Shown: piece after piece, positions 1-5,965 of the stretch
How positions within the stretch are numbered: position 1 is the first letter of the stretch
Layout of the letters: the number at the start of each line of letters is the position of its first letter
Assembly (NCBI GenBank): GCA_030840885.1
Contig: JAVEDQ010000367.1
Location: 1 to 7,870, forward strand
Length of the DNA: 7,870 nucleotides
Direction: 5' to 3'
Source: Frankiaceae bacterium
GTDB taxonomy: Bacteria > Actinomycetota > Actinomycetes > Frankiales > Frankiaceae
Notes under the pieces: model-generated
Told to the model about the DNA's origin: nothing
Databases searched by the model: none
Seen by the model: the letters and a program-made list of their open reading frames with translations, nothing else
Program-made: the position numbers and the translations under genes

Positions 1-224
1 AGGGGTCGCCCGAGGCCTACGAGCGCCTCATCCTCGACGTGCTGCTCGGCGACCAGAGCCTGTTCCCCCGCAACGCCGAGGTCGAGAACTCCTGGATGGT
101 CATCGACCCGCTGGAGGCGTTCTGGGCCGACCGGCCGCCGGAGCACTACCGCGCCGGCGAGTGGGGCCCGAAGGCGGCCGACGAGATGCTCGCCCGCGAC
201 GGCCGGAGGTGGCGCCGCCCATGA
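1..224 (+). CDS. zwf: Glucose-6-phosphate dehydrogenase, C-terminal end (5' truncated by window)
   Basis: This is the last 73 codons of the enzyme that oxidises glucose-6-phosphate to 6-phosphogluconolactone and makes NADPH, the first step of the oxidative pentose phosphate pathway in the cytosol. The visible frame begins at base 3. The stretch EAYERLILDVLLGD, then LFPRNAEVENSW, then a Trp/Asp-rich segment ending in WGPKAADEMLARDG, is the characteristic C-terminus of bacterial G6PD. The NADP-binding and catalytic parts lie upstream of the window. The stop TGA (222-224) is embedded in ATGA, so it overlaps a possible small frame that runs on to opcA. Being followed by opcA and pgl on the same strand is the standard actinobacterial arrangement. 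Identification is close to certain; only the paralogue number (zwf1 or zwf2 in genomes with two) is open. Confidence 0.96.
   Translation, partial: GSPEAYERLILDVLLGDQSLFPRNAEVENSWMVIDPLEAFWADRPPEHYRAGEWGPKAADEMLARDGRRWRRP
205..210 (+). promoter_or_regulatory. Possible ribosome binding site for the small frame at 221
   Basis: GGAGGT lies inside the zwf coding end, with ten bases between it and the ATG at 221. It is a good Shine-Dalgarno match in sequence and spacing. It could serve the 33-codon frame between zwf and opcA, but it also encodes zwf residues, so it may be coincidental. Confidence 0.4.
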
Positions 225-322
225 CGTCCCGGCTGAGCTCCTCCCGACCGGCACTCTCCCACCCGATGGATCGGTCCCGCTCGATCACCCCGACACCGCA
301 CCGGGAGAGGCAGCACCCGTGA
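221..322 (+). CDS. Candidate 33-codon small ORF bridging zwf and opcA
   Basis: I do not recognise this product. The frame starts at ATG 221, whose ATGA overlaps the zwf stop, and ends at TGA 320-322, which overlaps the GTG start of opcA (GTGA). A GGAGGT motif precedes the start. By hand count, G+C at codon positions 1, 2 and 3 is about 58, 67 and 88 percent, which leans toward the third-position bias of genuine high-GC genes. The predicted peptide begins MTSRLSSSRPALSHP and is rich in Ser, Arg, Pro and His, with no membrane segment or known motif. A second in-frame ATG occurs at 266. The likeliest role, if translated, is to pass ribosomes from zwf to opcA by coupling, so that the 94-base gap does not break translation. 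It could also be a chance open frame in GC-rich spacer. Confidence 0.42.
   Translation: MTSRLSSSRPALSHPMDRSRSITPTPHRERQHP
303..310 (+). promoter_or_regulatory. Ribosome binding site of opcA
   Basis: GGGAGAGG with eight bases before GTG 319. It supports GTG 319 as the opcA start, in a region that has no upstream in-frame alternative matching the family's N-terminus. Confidence 0.7.
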
Positions 323-1443
323 GCACCCTCTGGGACACCACCGGCTCCGACGTCGTCAAAGCCCTCTCCTCCGAGCGGCGCTCGGCCGGCGCGCTGGCGT
401 TCGGTCTGGCCCTGACCCTCGTCGTCGTCACCGACCAGCAGAGCGTCGAGGAAGCCGAGGCCGCAGCCACCGCCGCGGCGGCCGCCCACCCCTGCCGGCT
501 GCTCATGGTCATCCGGCGTCACGTCGAGGCCCCCGACCCCCGGCTCGACGCCGAGGTGCTCATCGGCGGCCGACTCGGCCCCGGTGAAGCCGTCGTCATG
601 CGGATGTACGGACGCCTGGCGCTGCACGCCGAGTCGGTGACCCTGCCGCTGCTCGCCCCGGATGCCCCGGTCGTTACCTGGTGGCACGACGCCCCGCCGG
701 AGAAGATCGCCTACGACCCGCTCGGGGTCTTCGCCGATCGCCGCATCACCGATGTCGCACGCTGTGCGGACCCGATGGCTGCGCTGGAGCAGCGAGCCAA
801 CGACTACGCACCCGGCGACACCGACCTCGCCTGGACCCGGACGACGAACTGGCGCTCGCTGATCGCGGCGGCCTTCGACTCCGTGACGGGACGCCCCACC
901 TCGGCAGTCGTCTCCGGACCGCGCACGCCCCCGAGCGCCCTGCTCGTCGGCTGGCTCCGCAGCCGGCTCGGCATCGACGTGACACTGAACGAGGCCCGCG
1001 GCAAGGAGATCTCGTCGGTGACGCTGAAGCTCGACGACGGTCGCGAGGTCAAGCTCGAGCGTGCCGACAACCGCTCGGCGACCCTCAGCCTGCCGGACCA
1101 GGGCCAACGGACGCAGCCGTTGGCCTCCCGCGACCTCGGCGACCTGCTCGCCGAGGAGGTGCGGCGGCTCGACGACGACGAGGTCTACGCCGAGTCGCTG
1201 GGCGCATGGACCGGCATCGAGGGCTTGTCCAAGCAATCGCCCTTCCGGACACACATCTGGCGTGACCCCGCACAGGAGAAGGCCGCCGAGCCCGATCCGC
1301 CGGAGTCGCCGCACGGCTCGACGACCCCACCGGCCGACGCACCCGCGGCAGGTTCCGACCAGAGTTCCGGTAACAGCTCGAGCCCCGGCGAGGCCGAGCA
1401 GTCCGACGAGCAGCCGGCCGAGGCCGGCGCGGATCAGGGCTGA
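319..1443 (+). CDS. opcA: Glucose-6-phosphate dehydrogenase assembly/activation protein OpcA
   Basis: OpcA is a non-catalytic partner of glucose-6-phosphate dehydrogenase, needed for full G6PD assembly or activity in cyanobacteria and actinobacteria. The 374-residue product opens with LWDTTGSDVVKAL (residues 4-16), continues with a hydrophobic strand and HPCRLLMVIR near residues 57-66, and carries the family hallmark VVTWWHDAPP (118-127) followed by DPLGVFADRRITD (133-145). A second conserved part, NWRSLIAAAFD and LVGWLRSRLG, spans about 177-218. From about residue 316 the protein becomes a low-complexity tail rich in Pro, Glu, Ser, Ala and Gln, beyond the conserved domain and probably disordered. 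GTG 319 is chosen for its GGGAGAGG site and because the family motif starts at once. The gene lies 94 bases after zwf, a gap filled by a small coupled frame, and ends 5 bases before pgl, so the three are very probably cotranscribed. Confidence 0.95.
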   Translation: MSTLWDTTGSDVVKALSSERRSAGALAFGLALTLVVVTDQQSVEEAEAAATAAAAAHPCRLLMVIRRHVEAPDPRLDAEVLIGGRLGPGEAVVMRMYGRLALHAESVTLPLLAPDAPVVTWWHDAPPEKIAYDPLGVFADRRITDVARCADPMAALEQRANDYAPGDTDLAWTRTTNWRSLIAAAFDSVTGRPTSAVVSGPRTPPSALLVGWLRSRLGIDVTLNEARGKEISSVTLKLDDGREVKLERADNRSATLSLPDQGQRTQPLASRDLGDLLAEEVRRLDDDEVYAESLGAWTGIEGLSKQSPFRTHIWRDPAQEKAAEPDPPESPHGSTTPPADAPAAGSDQSSGNSSSPGEAEQSDEQPAEAGADQG

Positions 1444-1448
1444 ACAGC

Positions 1449-2219
1449 GTGGCGTCCCCCGCTGACGGGCAGGCGCCGATCGAGGTCCAGGTCGCGCCGG
1501 ACGAATCGGTGCTCGCCGAGGTGGCCGCTGCCCGGCTCGTGACCTCCCTCCTCGACGCCCAGGCCCGCTACGGTTCGGCCTCGGTTGTGCTCGCCGGTGG
1601 CGGGGTCGCCAACAAGATGCTCGCGGCCGTTGCGGCGAGCCCGGCCCGGCACGCCCTCGACTGGAGTCGGGTCGACGTCTGGTGGAGCGACGAACGCTTC
1701 GTGTCGGCCGACGACGACGAGCGGAACGAGAAGCAGGCGCGCGAAGCGCTGCTCGATCACGTACCGGTCGACCCTGCGCGCATCCACCCGATGCCGGCGC
1801 TCGACGGCCCGGACGGCCACGACATCGACGCTGCCGCCGCGCGTTACGCCGACACCCTGGCCGCAGCGGCCCCCGACGGCGAGGTCGTGCCCCGCCTGGA
1901 CGTGTTGCTGCTGGGCATGGGGCCGGAGGGCCACACCGCGTCGATGTTCCCGCGGTCGTCGGCGGTCGGCGAGCAGCAGCGGATGGTCATCGGCGTGGCC
2001 GAATGCCCGAAGCCGCCACCGCTGCGCATCAGCCTGACGCGTCCGGCGATCGCCGCGGCCGAGCAGGTGTGGCTCATCGCGGCGGGCGACGCCAAAGCCG
2101 AGGCGGTGGCGTCCGCAGCCTCGGGCGCTGATCCCCACGACCTGCCGGTGGCCAGTGCGCGAGGACGGCTGCGCACCCTGTGGTTGCTGGACCAGGCGGC
2201 CGCCTCCCGCCTGCACTGA
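1449..2219 (+). CDS. pgl: 6-phosphogluconolactonase
   Basis: This enzyme hydrolyses 6-phosphogluconolactone, the product of Zwf, to 6-phosphogluconate in the cytosol. The 256-residue protein is of normal length for the DevB/Pgl type of the glucosamine-6-phosphate isomerase-like fold. Visible motifs are the glycine-rich VVLAGGGVANKML (46-58), which fills the place of the phosphate-binding loop, VDVWWSDERFV (75-85), LLLGMGPEGHTASMFP (153-168) with the catalytic-type His162, PPLRISLT (190-197) and VWLIAAGDAKAE (207-218). GTG 1449 is five bases after the opcA stop. The ribosome binding site there is weak (a GATCAGG-like run inside the end of opcA), which suggests translation coupled to opcA. Pgl is the last + strand gene; the opposing rbpA-family gene ends 16 bases away. 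Confidence 0.94.
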   Translation: MASPADGQAPIEVQVAPDESVLAEVAAARLVTSLLDAQARYGSASVVLAGGGVANKMLAAVAASPARHALDWSRVDVWWSDERFVSADDDERNEKQAREALLDHVPVDPARIHPMPALDGPDGHDIDAAAARYADTLAAAAPDGEVVPRLDVLLLGMGPEGHTASMFPRSSAVGEQQRMVIGVAECPKPPPLRISLTRPAIAAAEQVWLIAAGDAKAEAVASAASGADPHDLPVASARGRLRTLWLLDQAAASRLH

Positions 2220-2235
2220 CGCACCTGCAGCCGCC

Positions 2236-2571
2236 TCAGCGCGAGCGGAGCCGTTCGAGCGCCTCCTCGAGGATCGCCTCGCCGTCGGACTCGTTGCGTC
2301 GTTCCCGCACGTAGGCGAGGTGCGTCTTGTACGGCTCGGTCTTGGGCGGCGCGGGAGTGTTCGTCTCGTCGGTGCCGGCCGGGTACCCGCAGCGCGGGCA
2401 GTCCCACGTCGACGGCACCTCGGCGTCGCTGGCGAACGACGGCTGCGTCTCGTGCCCGTTCGCGCAGTAGAACCGCACCCGGACCCGCGGCGCGCCCTCA
2501 CCCCGCCGCTCGGACTCCCCCATCGGGCCGGCGCCGACCCGACTCCCTCGTATGGCGTTGCCTCCGGCCAC
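2236..2571 (-). CDS. rbpA: RbpA-family RNA polymerase-binding protein (secG/pgl-linked type)
   Basis: RbpA proteins bind actinobacterial RNA polymerase and its principal sigma factor and stimulate open-complex formation. The chosen product has 111 residues. It begins VAGGNAIRGSRVGAGPMGE, the familiar N-terminus of the actinobacterial proteins found beside secG/pgl. Next comes a core with candidate zinc ligands Cys36, His40, Cys58 and Cys61 (CANGH and CPRCG), and then YKTHLAYVRERR (81-92) and a helix ending LEEALERLR, which line up with the sigma-interacting end of RbpA. GTG 2571 is preferred because AGGAGAGG precedes it and because the family motif starts there; a GTG at 2652 would add 27 unconserved residues. 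The classic RbpA has RTHWDML where this one has KTHLAYV, so it may be the second paralogue rather than the essential RbpA. It is last in the - strand cluster, 82 bases after the binding protein gene. Confidence 0.88.
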   Translation of the reverse strand: MAGGNAIRGSRVGAGPMGESERRGEGAPRVRVRFYCANGHETQPSFASDAEVPSTWDCPRCGYPAGTDETNTPAPPKTEPYKTHLAYVRERRNESDGEAILEEALERLRSR

Positions 2572-2576
2572 TGACG

Positions 2577-2584
2577 CCTCTCCT
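2577..2584 (-). promoter_or_regulatory. Ribosome binding site deciding the rbpA start
   Basis: On the - strand this reads AGGAGAGG, with 5 bases to GTG 2571 (8 bases when measured from the AGGAG core). It is the strongest Shine-Dalgarno match in the - strand cluster and favours the short start over the GTG at 2652. Confidence 0.7.
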
Positions 2585-2596
2585 GTCCCTCGCCCG

Positions 2597-2611
2597 CGGC
2601 GTGGAACGCCG
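2597..2611 (-). other. Small hairpin in the rbpA leader
   Basis: CGGCGT and ACGCCG form a perfect 6-base-pair stem around a 3-base loop, in the 82-base gap between the binding protein stop and rbpA and just upstream of the rbpA ribosome binding site. There is no T-run, so it is not a typical intrinsic terminator. It could protect or pause the transcript, or be chance in GC-rich DNA. A weaker 5-pair stem (GCTGC/GCAGC) lies at 2629-2647, just after the preceding stop codon. Confidence 0.25.
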
Positions 2612-2653
2612 TGGGAGACCTGCTGGCGGCTGCCCTCCGCCTGCAGCGGCACT

Positions 2654-4573
2654 CTACGACGGTGCGGCGGACGCCGAGGGAGACTCTCCAGGACGCGTCA
2701 CTCCAAGTGCGACATTCGCCGGATCGGCGTTCCCGATGAGGGCCAGCGGGGGGATCGTCCCGACGTTCGACCCGGTGGTACGGACGATGTCGACGTCGAA
2801 CGCACCCGCGAAGGCGCCGTCATCGGAGATGGCCTGGGCGAGACCGAGCTGGCGGCGCGCGCCGTCGGTCGTGTCGGCTTCGGCAAGGGCGTCGTAGAGG
2901 GTCGGCAGCCACGTCGGCAGCCGTCGCGCCGCCCCGGCGCTCCGCTCCCCGACCCAACGAGGATCGAGCAGCGGGCCGAGCACGGCCCGGCCGTCGGTGT
3001 AGGCCGGGCGTTGCACCGGGACGGCGAGGTCCCAGCCGCCCAGAGCCGCGATGGCCGAGTAGCGCTCGGCGGGCACGATGCGTAGCTGAACCGCGAGGCC
3101 GGCGGCCTTGAACCCGGCCTGCAGCGAGGTGCCGGCCGCGCGCTCGGCCGGGGTGTCCGCCGCAAGCACGACCAGGTCGGTCCCGGGCTTCAGGCCGGCG
3201 GTGGCGAGGCGGGCCCGGCACTGTGCCGGTGAGAGCGGCTGTTGAACGGACGGCGTGGCCGTGGGCGTCGGTGTCGCTGTCGGTGTCGGCGTCGGTGTCG
3301 GTGTCGCTGTCGGCGTCGCCGACGGGCTGGGCCGGCGGGTCGTTCCTGCCGACGCGCTCGGCGACGCGCTGGTCGAACCGGAGGCGCCGGCCGAGGGCGA
3401 CGCACTGGCCGGCGGCACCGGGACGGCGTCGTCGGACAGGTTCAGCGCCGCGGGTGTCAGCAGGGAGTCGGCGACGGTGACCCGGTTGTCCCCGACCGCC
3501 GCTCCCACGTCCTTGCGCAGCCGTGCCCGGTCGAGGCACGCGACCACCGCACCGCGGGCGGCCGGTGCCGCCAGGGCGCGGGCGGCGGGGCCTCGCGTTC
3601 CCACCGCAACGACGCCGTGGTCGCGGGCGGGCAGTCGGAGGAGACCGAAGCCGGTGGGAGTCGCCGGGGCATCCACGATCGCGGGCGGGGCGTCGGTGTC
3701 CCAGGACAGATCGGCGTCGTTGGTGGCGAGCCGCTGTTGGACGTCGTCCGCCGTCAGACCGCCCCTGAAGGCGACCCGGTCCACCAGGGCGCCGCGGATG
3801 CGGTCGGTCCCGGGATCCCACGCCGCGTTGCGCGACAGGCGGTAGGACTCGCCCTCCTTCGGGTCAACGAAGCGGTACGGCCCGTCGGTGACGAGCTGCA
3901 GCGGGGCGTCGAAGCCGTCCTCGATCTCGAAGGGCAGCGGAGACAGCGCAGGCAGCGCCAGGATCCGGGTGAGGTCCGCGGCGGGCCGCCGCAGCTTGAT
4001 CTGGACCTCGCCGTCTCCGACGGCCTGCAGGCCGGGCACGTCGACCGTGGCCGGGTCCGGCTGGCCGCCCCGGCCGAGCCGGGCCCTCCCGGCGCGGGTG
4101 CAGAAGTCGGCGTAGCCGACCACGACCTCCGACAGGTAGGAGCGCTCAGGCGCCAGCACACCAGGTGAGCAGAGCCGCTTGAGGCTGCGAAGGACGTCGT
4201 TGGCGGTGACCCCGCGCCCTCCGGAGACGTTCCAGCGGGCGAAGCCCAGCGAGACGGACGCGGTGAGCCGGTCCTGGCTCAGCCGCGGCGGACCGGTGGC
4301 GAGATCCGGCGACGGGTCCTGGTCGCCGGGGCGGTAGGAGTACAGCTGCCGATAGATGAGCCGGTTGACGAGCAGTGCGGCGTCGTCGCGGGCGAGGGCC
4401 GGGTCGAGCGGGACGGCACGGACCGTGCCCACGACCCGGAGCGTGCCCCCGGGCTTGCCGACCTGGCTGAAGACCGGTTCCGGCGAACGGGTCGGCTGCG
4501 GCGCCGGTCGGGGCGAGCTCCCACCGCACGCCGCGATCAGCAGCGACACCAACAGCAGCGCCGAGCCGGCCAC
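2654..4573 (-). CDS. ABC transporter substrate-binding lipoprotein, family 5 (peptide/oligopeptide type)
   Basis: This is the extracytoplasmic solute receptor that hands peptides or similar ligands to an Opp/Dpp-type importer. From GTG 4573 it has 639 residues: a short hydrophobic stretch and lipobox LLIAAC (Cys16), a Pro-rich tether to about residue 38, and then the family 5 fold. Recognisable parts are GGTLRVVGT (42-50), a YRQLYSY segment (74-80), GVTANDVLRSLKRL (121-134), DGPYRFVDPKEGESYRLSRN (230-249) and LVDRVAFRGG (263-272). Residues about 383-446 are a Ser/Ala/Pro then Thr/Pro low-complexity insertion, placed just before the conserved-type LSPAQCRARLATAGLKPGTDL. The C-terminus is again Ser/Pro/Ala-rich. 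Without these parts the length is normal for the family. The start is doubtful: GTG 4573 gives a signal peptide with no positive charge, while the codons just upstream in frame read RTRTRRRL. It follows secG and the transporter genes on the same strand, so it probably serves that transporter. The exact ligand cannot be told. Confidence 0.9.
   Translation of the reverse strand: MAGSALLLVSLLIAACGGSSPRPAPQPTRSPEPVFSQVGKPGGTLRVVGTVRAVPLDPALARDDAALLVNRLIYRQLYSYRPGDQDPSPDLATGPPRLSQDRLTASVSLGFARWNVSGGRGVTANDVLRSLKRLCSPGVLAPERSYLSEVVVGYADFCTRAGRARLGRGGQPDPATVDVPGLQAVGDGEVQIKLRRPAADLTRILALPALSPLPFEIEDGFDAPLQLVTDGPYRFVDPKEGESYRLSRNAAWDPGTDRIRGALVDRVAFRGGLTADDVQQRLATNDADLSWDTDAPPAIVDAPATPTGFGLLRLPARDHGVVAVGTRGPAARALAAPAARGAVVACLDRARLRKDVGAAVGDNRVTVADSLLTPAALNLSDDAVPVPPASASPSAGASGSTSASPSASAGTTRRPSPSATPTATPTPTPTPTATPTPTATPSVQQPLSPAQCRARLATAGLKPGTDLVVLAADTPAERAAGTSLQAGFKAAGLAVQLRIVPAERYSAIAALGGWDLAVPVQRPAYTDGRAVLGPLLDPRWVGERSAGAARRLPTWLPTLYDALAEADTTDGARRQLGLAQAISDDGAFAGAFDVDIVRTTGSNVGTIPPLALIGNADPANVALGVTRPGESPSASAAPS
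3255..3320. repeat. Imperfect 6-base tandem repeat encoding a Thr-Pro/Thr-Ala run
   Basis: About eleven units of a 6-base motif (GTCGGT and variants GTCGCT, GTCGGC, GTGGGC on the + strand) lie inside the binding protein gene. Read on the coding strand, each unit gives Thr-Pro or Thr-Ala. Because one unit is two codons, gain or loss of units keeps the reading frame and changes only the length of the linker. The other frames read as Gly/Val or Asp/Thr repeats, but these are shadows. Confidence 0.9.
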
Positions 4574-4643
4574 CAGGCGTCGCCGGGTCCGGGTTCGGGC
4601 CGCCCGCAGCGGAGGCCGCGACGTCGGCGGGCGCAGGGCGATC

Positions 4644-4679
4644 AGCGGAGTCGGCGGAGTCAGCGGAGTCAGAGCAGTC
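4644..4679. repeat. Four-unit 9-base tandem repeat at the secG 3' end
   Basis: Four consecutive units read agcggagtc, ggcggagtc, agcggagtc and agagcagtc on the + strand; the last is more diverged and overlaps the secG stop codon (4678-4680). The repeat occupies part of the 104-base gap between secG and the annotated start of the binding protein. Read in the binding protein's frame it would give repeated Leu-Thr-Pro triplets. I see no ribosome binding site or terminator-like stem in the rest of this gap. Confidence 0.75.
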
Positions 4680-4908
4680 AGGGCTTGAGCAGCAGGCCGA
4701 GCCCGACGATGCTCGCCGTCCAGACCAGGGCCACCGCGATCGTGTAGCGGTCGAGGTTCTTCTCGACCACCGAGGACCCACCGAGGGACGAGGACACGCC
4801 GCCGCCGAACAGGTTCGACAGACCGCCACCCTTGCCGCGGTGCAGCAGGACGAACAGCACGAGCAACACACTCGTGATGATCAGCACGATGGAGAGGGCG
4901 GTCGTCAT
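4678..4908 (-). CDS. secG: Preprotein translocase subunit SecG
   Basis: SecG is the small accessory membrane protein of the SecYEG channel, which exports unfolded proteins across the cytoplasmic membrane. The 76-residue product has the normal size and layout: a first membrane helix (about residues 4-22, SIVLIITSVLLVLFVLL), then the hallmark loop LHRGKGGGLSNLFGGG (22-37), a polar stretch with VVEKNLDRYT, and a second helix (about 56-74). ATG 4908 is chosen because the helix follows directly, as in other SecG proteins, and because it falls four bases after the stop of the upstream ATPase gene; the upstream purine-rich signal (GTGGAC) is weak, suggesting coupled translation. In many actinobacteria secG follows tpiA in the gap-pgk-tpiA cluster; here it follows an importer ATPase. 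Confidence 0.95.
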   Translation of the reverse strand: MTTALSIVLIITSVLLVLFVLLHRGKGGGLSNLFGGGVSSSLGGSSVVEKNLDRYTIAVALVWTASIVGLGLLLKP

Positions 4909-4912
4909 GGCG

Positions 4913-5965
4913 TCATTGTCCACGTCCGCGGGCGGATGTGGCTCCCCGCCCCGCAACGAATCCGACAGGACCTGCGAAGTGGCAGGCCACGGCGTGACCC
5001 TGCCCCGAATCGAGCAGCGCCGGAGTCTGGTCCCGGCACCGCTCGCGCCCGGCGTCATCGAGCTCGGCCGCGTACCGGGGGCACCGGGTCCGGAACCGGC
5101 AACCCGAGGGCGGGTCGGTCGGGTCGGGCGGCTCGCCGACCAACCGGATCCGCTGGCGTCGCCGTTCGACGGCAGGGTCCGGCACCGGCGTCGCCGACAG
5201 CAGGGCCTGCGTGTAGGGGTGCGACGGACGTCCGAACAGGACATCCACCGGCCCGGTCTCCACGATCCGGCCGAGGTAGGCGACCGCGACGCGGTGGGCG
5301 AGGTGCCGGACGACGGCGAGGTCGTGCGCGATGAACAGGTAGGCCGTGCCGAGTCGCTGCTGCAGGTCCTGCAGCAGTGTGACCACACCGGCCTGGATGG
5401 AGACGTCCAGCGCGCTGAGCGGCTCGTCGAGCACGAGCAGGGCAGGTTCCAGCGCCAGCGCGCGTGCGATGGCGATGCGCTGCCGCTGCCCGCCGGAGAA
5501 CGACGCCGGGTGCCGGTCGCGTGTTGCGGGGTCGAGCCCCACGAGACGCAACAGCGACGAGACCGCCGCCTGCCGCTCGGCGGCTCCGGCGGCGAGGCCA
5601 TGGATGTGGAGGGGTTCGGCCACGATCTGCTCGGCCGTCATGCGGGGGTCGAGGCTCGCGTAGGGGTCCTGGAAGACGATCTGCATGTCGCGGCGCAGCG
5701 GTCGGATCTCGGCCGGCCGGAGCCCGACCAGCTCCTGGCCACGCAACGTCACCGAGCCTGCCGTGGGTTGCTCGAGGTGCAGCAGGGTCCGCGCGACGGT
5801 CGACTTCCCGGAGCCGGACTCGCCGACCAGGGCCAGCGTCTCGTGGGCGGCGAGGTCGAGGTCGACGCCGCAGACGGCGTGGACGAGCGGTCCGCGGCGG
5901 CGACGGGCCGGGTAGTGCTTCACCAGCCCGCGCACGGCGAGCAGCGGCTCACTCACCCGGCTCAC
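4913..5965 (-). CDS. Peptide-type ABC transporter ATP-binding protein, OppF/DppF-like
   Basis: This is one of the two ATPases that power an Opp/Dpp-type importer from the cytoplasmic face. In 350 residues it has the complete set of motifs: Walker A GESGSGKST (48-56), Q-loop VFQDPYASLDP (Gln99), signature FSGGQRQR (156-163), Walker B LLVLDEP (176-182) with catalytic Glu181, and switch His214 in AHD. The C-terminal extension typical of oligopeptide importer ATPases starts near HPYTQALL (249-256) and carries Cys289, Cys295, Cys310 and Cys328 (CRFRTRCP ... RC ... ACHF). The VFQDPYASLDP type of Q-loop, together with its position behind the oppD-like gene, points to the F subunit. GTG 5965 overlaps the oppD-like gene by 17 bases; GTG 5956, three codons inside, is an equally possible start. 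A short Arg/Gly-rich tail ends the protein. The transported ligand is not determinable. Confidence 0.94.
   Translation of the reverse strand: MSRVSEPLLAVRGLVKHYPARRRRGPLVHAVCGVDLDLAAHETLALVGESGSGKSTVARTLLHLEQPTAGSVTLRGQELVGLRPAEIRPLRRDMQIVFQDPYASLDPRMTAEQIVAEPLHIHGLAAGAAERQAAVSSLLRLVGLDPATRDRHPASFSGGQRQRIAIARALALEPALLVLDEPLSALDVSIQAGVVTLLQDLQQRLGTAYLFIAHDLAVVRHLAHRVAVAYLGRIVETGPVDVLFGRPSHPYTQALLSATPVPDPAVERRRQRIRLVGEPPDPTDPPSGCRFRTRCPRYAAELDDAGRERCRDQTPALLDSGQGHAVACHFAGPVGFVAGRGATSARGRGQ

Noticed and set aside
100..1314. A 404-codon open frame on the - strand opposite opcA
   Set aside because: It is antisense to a clear opcA gene. Its product has no recognisable domain, and its length is explained by the scarcity of stop codons in GC-rich DNA.
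2205..2240. Bidirectional terminator between the convergent pgl and rbpA genes
   Set aside because: Only a 5-pair CTGCA/TGCAG match with a 10-base loop and no T-run is visible, too weak to call.
1434..2501. A 355-codon - strand open frame across pgl and rbpA
   Set aside because: It overlaps two well-identified genes in other frames and has an Arg-rich composition typical of shadow translation.
2572..2652. Extended rbpA start at GTG 2652 as the main start
   Set aside because: The added 27 residues match nothing in the family, and the internal GTG 2571 has the better ribosome binding site and the conserved N-terminus.
2651..2656. A TAGAGT -10-like promoter element for rbpA
   Set aside because: It coincides with the binding protein stop codon and there is no -35-like sequence at the proper distance, so chance is likely.
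3242..3330. Gly-Val and Asp-Thr-Asp repeats (calcium-binding look) in other frames of the 6-base repeat
   Set aside because: They lie out of frame with the binding protein, whose continuous fold on both sides fixes the real frame as Thr-Pro/Thr-Ala.
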